Shown: positions 30,833 through 32,902 of the stretch, in pieces
Layout of the letters: each line of letters starts with the position of its first letter
Numbering within the stretch: position 1 is the first letter of the stretch
Assembly: GCF_003201855.1 (NCBI RefSeq)
Contig: NZ_QJKI01000002.1
Coordinates: forward strand, 196,024-228,925
Reading direction: 5' to 3'
DNA from: Rivihabitans pingtungensis
Lineage (GTDB): Bacteria > Pseudomonadota > Gammaproteobacteria > Burkholderiales > Aquaspirillaceae
Length of the DNA stretch: 32,902 bases
Translations under genes and position numbers: made by a program
The notes under the pieces: generated by a model
Database searches by the model: none
What the model saw: the letters and a program-made list of their open reading frames with translations, nothing else
What the model was told of the DNA's origin: nothing

Positions 30833-31794
30833 TGGGACGTTATATCGGTAAATCGTTGGTGGGGGTGGGTGGCGGCGGGACGAGTGCCACGCTGACCTCC
30901 GGGATGGTCACCAAGACGGTTGGCGCGGGGTATATGGGTGAGTTTGGCAGCGGCCAGTATCGGGTGTTTTACAGCAATGGCAGCTTTACCGTGCCCGCTG
31001 GCGTCAGCAAGCTGCGCGTGCGGGTGGTTGGGGCTGGGGCGGGTGGCGGTAATCAAAGCCGTGGTGGCTGTGGTGGTGGCTACGCCCATGGTGTGTTTGA
31101 TGTGGCACCGACGGTTCAGTATGCCGTAACTGTGGGTGTGGGTGGTTCTGGGTATGGTGGCACTGGAGGATCGTCGTCGTTTGGCTCACTAATTTCCGTG
31201 ACTGGTGGTACGACCAGTGCGCCAGGCATCGGATTTGGCGGTGATTTTCAGGCCAGCGGCGGCGCGTCAGGCAATGCTATTGGATCTGGCGGTGGTGGCT
31301 CCGGATCGCAATTGGGCAATGGTGGATCTTCGGCCGCCCATACTCCATCCGGTGGTGGCGGCGTTGGCGGAGGCAGTTCTGTATGTATGAACGGAGCATC
31401 AGGTGGCGGTAGTGCATTCGGCAATAGCGCCATGTTTGGTGGAGAGGGGGCTCCAGACATCATCGGTGCTGTGGCCACCAGCGCCAATGCATCCGGCGAC
31501 TTTAACCGCATCCTAGCCACGTTCAGATTCCCGTTTGACAGCTTTGTCGGTGGCGGTGGTTTTTTAGGTGGTGCTGGTGGCTCAGGCGCAGGCGGTGGCG
31601 GTGGAACCCCCGGCGGTAATGGAGGAGTTGTCGGCGGAAATGGCCGCAATGGTGGTGGCGGTGGTGGCTCAGGTGCTGGCGGTGGTAGCAGCAGCGGCAT
31701 CGGTGGCAATGGAGGTATTGGTGCTGGTGGTGGTGGTTCCGAAAATTCTACCGGCGGTCTTGGCGGTCCCGGCCTGGTCATCGTGGAGTGGTAA
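30829..31794 (+). CDS. Glycine-rich tail adhesin, probable fibre tip
   Basis: 321 residues. After a short N-terminal part and the strand SFTVPAGVSKLRVRVVGAGAGGG, most of the protein is glycine runs (GGGGSGSQLGNGG, GGSGAGGGGGTPGG, GGNGGIGAGGGGS) broken by variable serine/asparagine/aromatic loops (SVCMNGAS, NRILATFRFPFDS). It ends GGPGLVIVEW. Such repeats can form polyglycine II bundles, as in gp38-type fibre-tip adhesins of T-even-like phages, where the loops set host range. Function is inferred from this pattern and the position among fibre genes. Confidence 0.7.
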   Translation: MMGRYIGKSLVGVGGGGTSATLTSGMVTKTVGAGYMGEFGSGQYRVFYSNGSFTVPAGVSKLRVRVVGAGAGGGNQSRGGCGGGYAHGVFDVAPTVQYAVTVGVGGSGYGGTGGSSSFGSLISVTGGTTSAPGIGFGGDFQASGGASGNAIGSGGGGSGSQLGNGGSSAAHTPSGGGGVGGGSSVCMNGASGGGSAFGNSAMFGGEGAPDIIGAVATSANASGDFNRILATFRFPFDSFVGGGGFLGGAGGSGAGGGGGTPGGNGGVVGGNGRNGGGGGGSGAGGGSSSGIGGNGGIGAGGGGSENSTGGLGGPGLVIVEW

Positions 31795-31797
31795 ATC

Positions 31798-32004
31798 ATG
31801 ACAAATTTCGCACGCATCATCGATCACATCGCCGTGGACGTTTCCACCGATCCGCAGGCGCATTTTCATCCGCAACTGGCCAGCGAATTCGTCGCCGTGC
31901 CCGATCAAGTCAGCTGGGGCTGGCGTCGTGACGCCGCAGGCCACTGGCAAGCGCCCGTGCCTATGCCGGTTCAGGCTGAATCCCAGCCGGCCGAGGCGTC
32001 CTGA
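31798..32004 (+). CDS. Small tail-fibre accessory protein
   Basis: 68 residues. FARIIDHIAVDVSTDPQAHFHPQLASEFVAVPDQVSWGW resembles small proteins and N termini of fibre-assembly proteins next to phage fibre genes. It follows the adhesin by 3 bases with a weak ribosome-binding site (GTGGAG). It may help fold or attach the adhesin, but no function is shown. Confidence 0.55.
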   Translation: MTNFARIIDHIAVDVSTDPQAHFHPQLASEFVAVPDQVSWGWRRDAAGHWQAPVPMPVQAESQPAEAS

Positions 32005-32098
32005 CGCGCGTCTGACTGACTGAACTTTCCCGATTCGCACGCCCTCGCCGACGCGCTTTGCGCCCGGTGCGGGGCGGGCATTGTCCAAAGGAACCTCC

Positions 32099-32902
32099 AT
32101 GTCTTTGATTTTGACTCCCACCCACGCCGGCATGGACCGCGAGAACACCGCGCTGGCCAATGGTGAACCGCTGCCCAAGGTGGCGCGCGTGGTGGTCGGC
32201 ACTGGTGTGCCGCACACCGACCCGGCCACGGCCACCGCCCTGGTGGCGCCGCGCGCCCAGTCGGTGCAACTGGCCATCACCCGCTTGTCTGATACCGCCA
32301 TCCAGATCAATGCCGGCATCGACAAAACCGGCGCATATGCCATCACCGAAGTGGGCCTGGAGCTGGCCGACGGCACGCTGTACGCCTACGGCACGCTGAT
32401 GCCGCCGGCCGGTTTTTTCAAGGGCGAAGGCATCGCCCTGGAGCTGCCGTGCGTACTGTCGCGCAGCAATCTGGGCCAACTGACCGTAGATTGGAACATC
32501 CTTGATGTCAACGCCCTGGCGGAAAACATCAAGAATCTGGCGCTGGATGCCTTCACCAGCGAAGCCTCGCCGATCATTGCCGATCTGGTGTCGCCGCTGG
32601 AGCAGGCCGTGCGCTATAGCTGGGAAGACGGCATCCAGCGCTTTGAAATGGAGCTGTTCAGCCCGCGCTTTACCCTGCGCGACAGCGCCCCCATCGCCAT
32701 CAGCGGCGTGGTGGCCGGTGACGACAGCCTGGACCTGGCCGAGCACACCGACACGCTGACCAGCGGCGATTACGTGATCTTCAACGCCAGCCACGCCGAG
32801 CCGGTGCGCATCCTGGCCAATCTGGAACTGGGCCGCCGTCGGGTGGTGAACAACCTGCAATACACCTACCCCAACGCCACCCTGGCGCGCAGCAACTGGA
32901 CC
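32099..32902 (+). CDS. Tail fibre protein, copy 2 (partial, runs off the window)
   Basis: 268 codons, open at the right edge. ATG 32099 has AAGGAA 6 bases upstream. The N-terminal domain matches copy 1 in order but with many substitutions (MSLILTPTHAGMDREN, TGAYAITEVGLELADG). From residue 184 (MELFSPRF) both proteins are identical to the window end. A second full fibre cassette with its own downstream genes may follow outside the window. Confidence 0.85.
   Translation, partial: MSLILTPTHAGMDRENTALANGEPLPKVARVVVGTGVPHTDPATATALVAPRAQSVQLAITRLSDTAIQINAGIDKTGAYAITEVGLELADGTLYAYGTLMPPAGFFKGEGIALELPCVLSRSNLGQLTVDWNILDVNALAENIKNLALDAFTSEASPIIADLVSPLEQAVRYSWEDGIQRFEMELFSPRFTLRDSAPIAISGVVAGDDSLDLAEHTDTLTSGDYVIFNASHAEPVRILANLELGRRRVVNNLQYTYPNATLARSNWT
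32648..32901 (+). repeat. Fibre-gene repeat block, copy 2
   Basis: Pairs with 29837-30090. Both copies encode the same amino acids here. The match may continue beyond the window. Confidence 0.9.

Larger units (their letters stand above)
25578..32902 (+). mobile_element. Right half of the split contractile tail element (baseplate and fibres)
   Basis: Plus-strand genes gpW, gpJ, gpI, fibre parts and adhesins, continuing past the window end. Together with the left operon they make one complete set of contractile tail parts with no duplicate of any core gene. This argues for a single split element over two unrelated ones. Confidence 0.72.

Noticed and set aside
30829..31794. CRISPR-like repeats in the glycine-rich gene and in the RTX gene
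   Set aside because: The repetition follows glycine codons, the units vary in length, and there are no spacers.
12774..32902. Complete prophage
   Set aside because: No capsid, packaging, integration, replication or lysis genes and no att repeats were found. The tail genes alone are intact.

Overview
The window reads as high-GC chromosome of a betaproteobacterium, most likely order Neisseriales (Chromobacteriaceae-like). The evidence is the overlapping aroE-mtgA pair, the block glnA / DUF4124 protein / ntrB / ntrC, a 469-residue class I glutamine synthetase, and the general codon use. No genus is claimed.

Bases 1-12,650 are mostly housekeeping. The end of lolA and its terminator come first, then an AT-rich leader and a secreted RTX calcium-binding protein. 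A tight operon tsaB-rimI-family 4 uracil-DNA glycosylase converges on an opposite-strand group, rhodanese-aroE-mtgA. The nitrogen-control block follows: glnA has a canonical sigma-54 promoter and two upstream NtrC sites, then come a DUF4124 protein and ntrB-ntrC with another NtrC site upstream. pabC closes the section.

Bases 12,774-20,560 (mostly minus strand) and 25,578 to the window end (plus strand) are two halves of one contractile phage tail of Mu/P2 type. No capsid, terminase, portal, integrase, transposase or lysis gene is visible. The left operon reads Gp37-like, sheath, tube, tail assembly chaperone with a recoded extension, a very short tape measure, gpU-like, gpX, gpD and spike gpV. 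The right operon reads gpW, gpJ, gpI, fibre proteins, a glycine-rich adhesin and a second fibre gene cut by the window end. A BcepMu gp16-like DNA-binding protein and a Mor-family activator lie beside the left operon, divergent from it, with palindromic sites between. Best reading: a domesticated tailocin with Mu-like regulators, split in two.

Between the halves (20,752-25,327) lie unrelated chromosomal genes: an arylamine N-acetyltransferase, rarA, an EamA permease and a DASH-type cryptochrome/photolyase. Inverting about 12.8 kb (12.77-25.57 kb) would put gpV directly before gpW and restore the usual Mu/P2 gene order.

A family of roughly 112-bp hairpin repeats (MITE-like) sits at gene borders at about 8.7, 11.7, 12.7, 22.97 and perhaps 23.96 kb. 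One copy touches the spike gene's stop codon, at the edge of the left tail operon.
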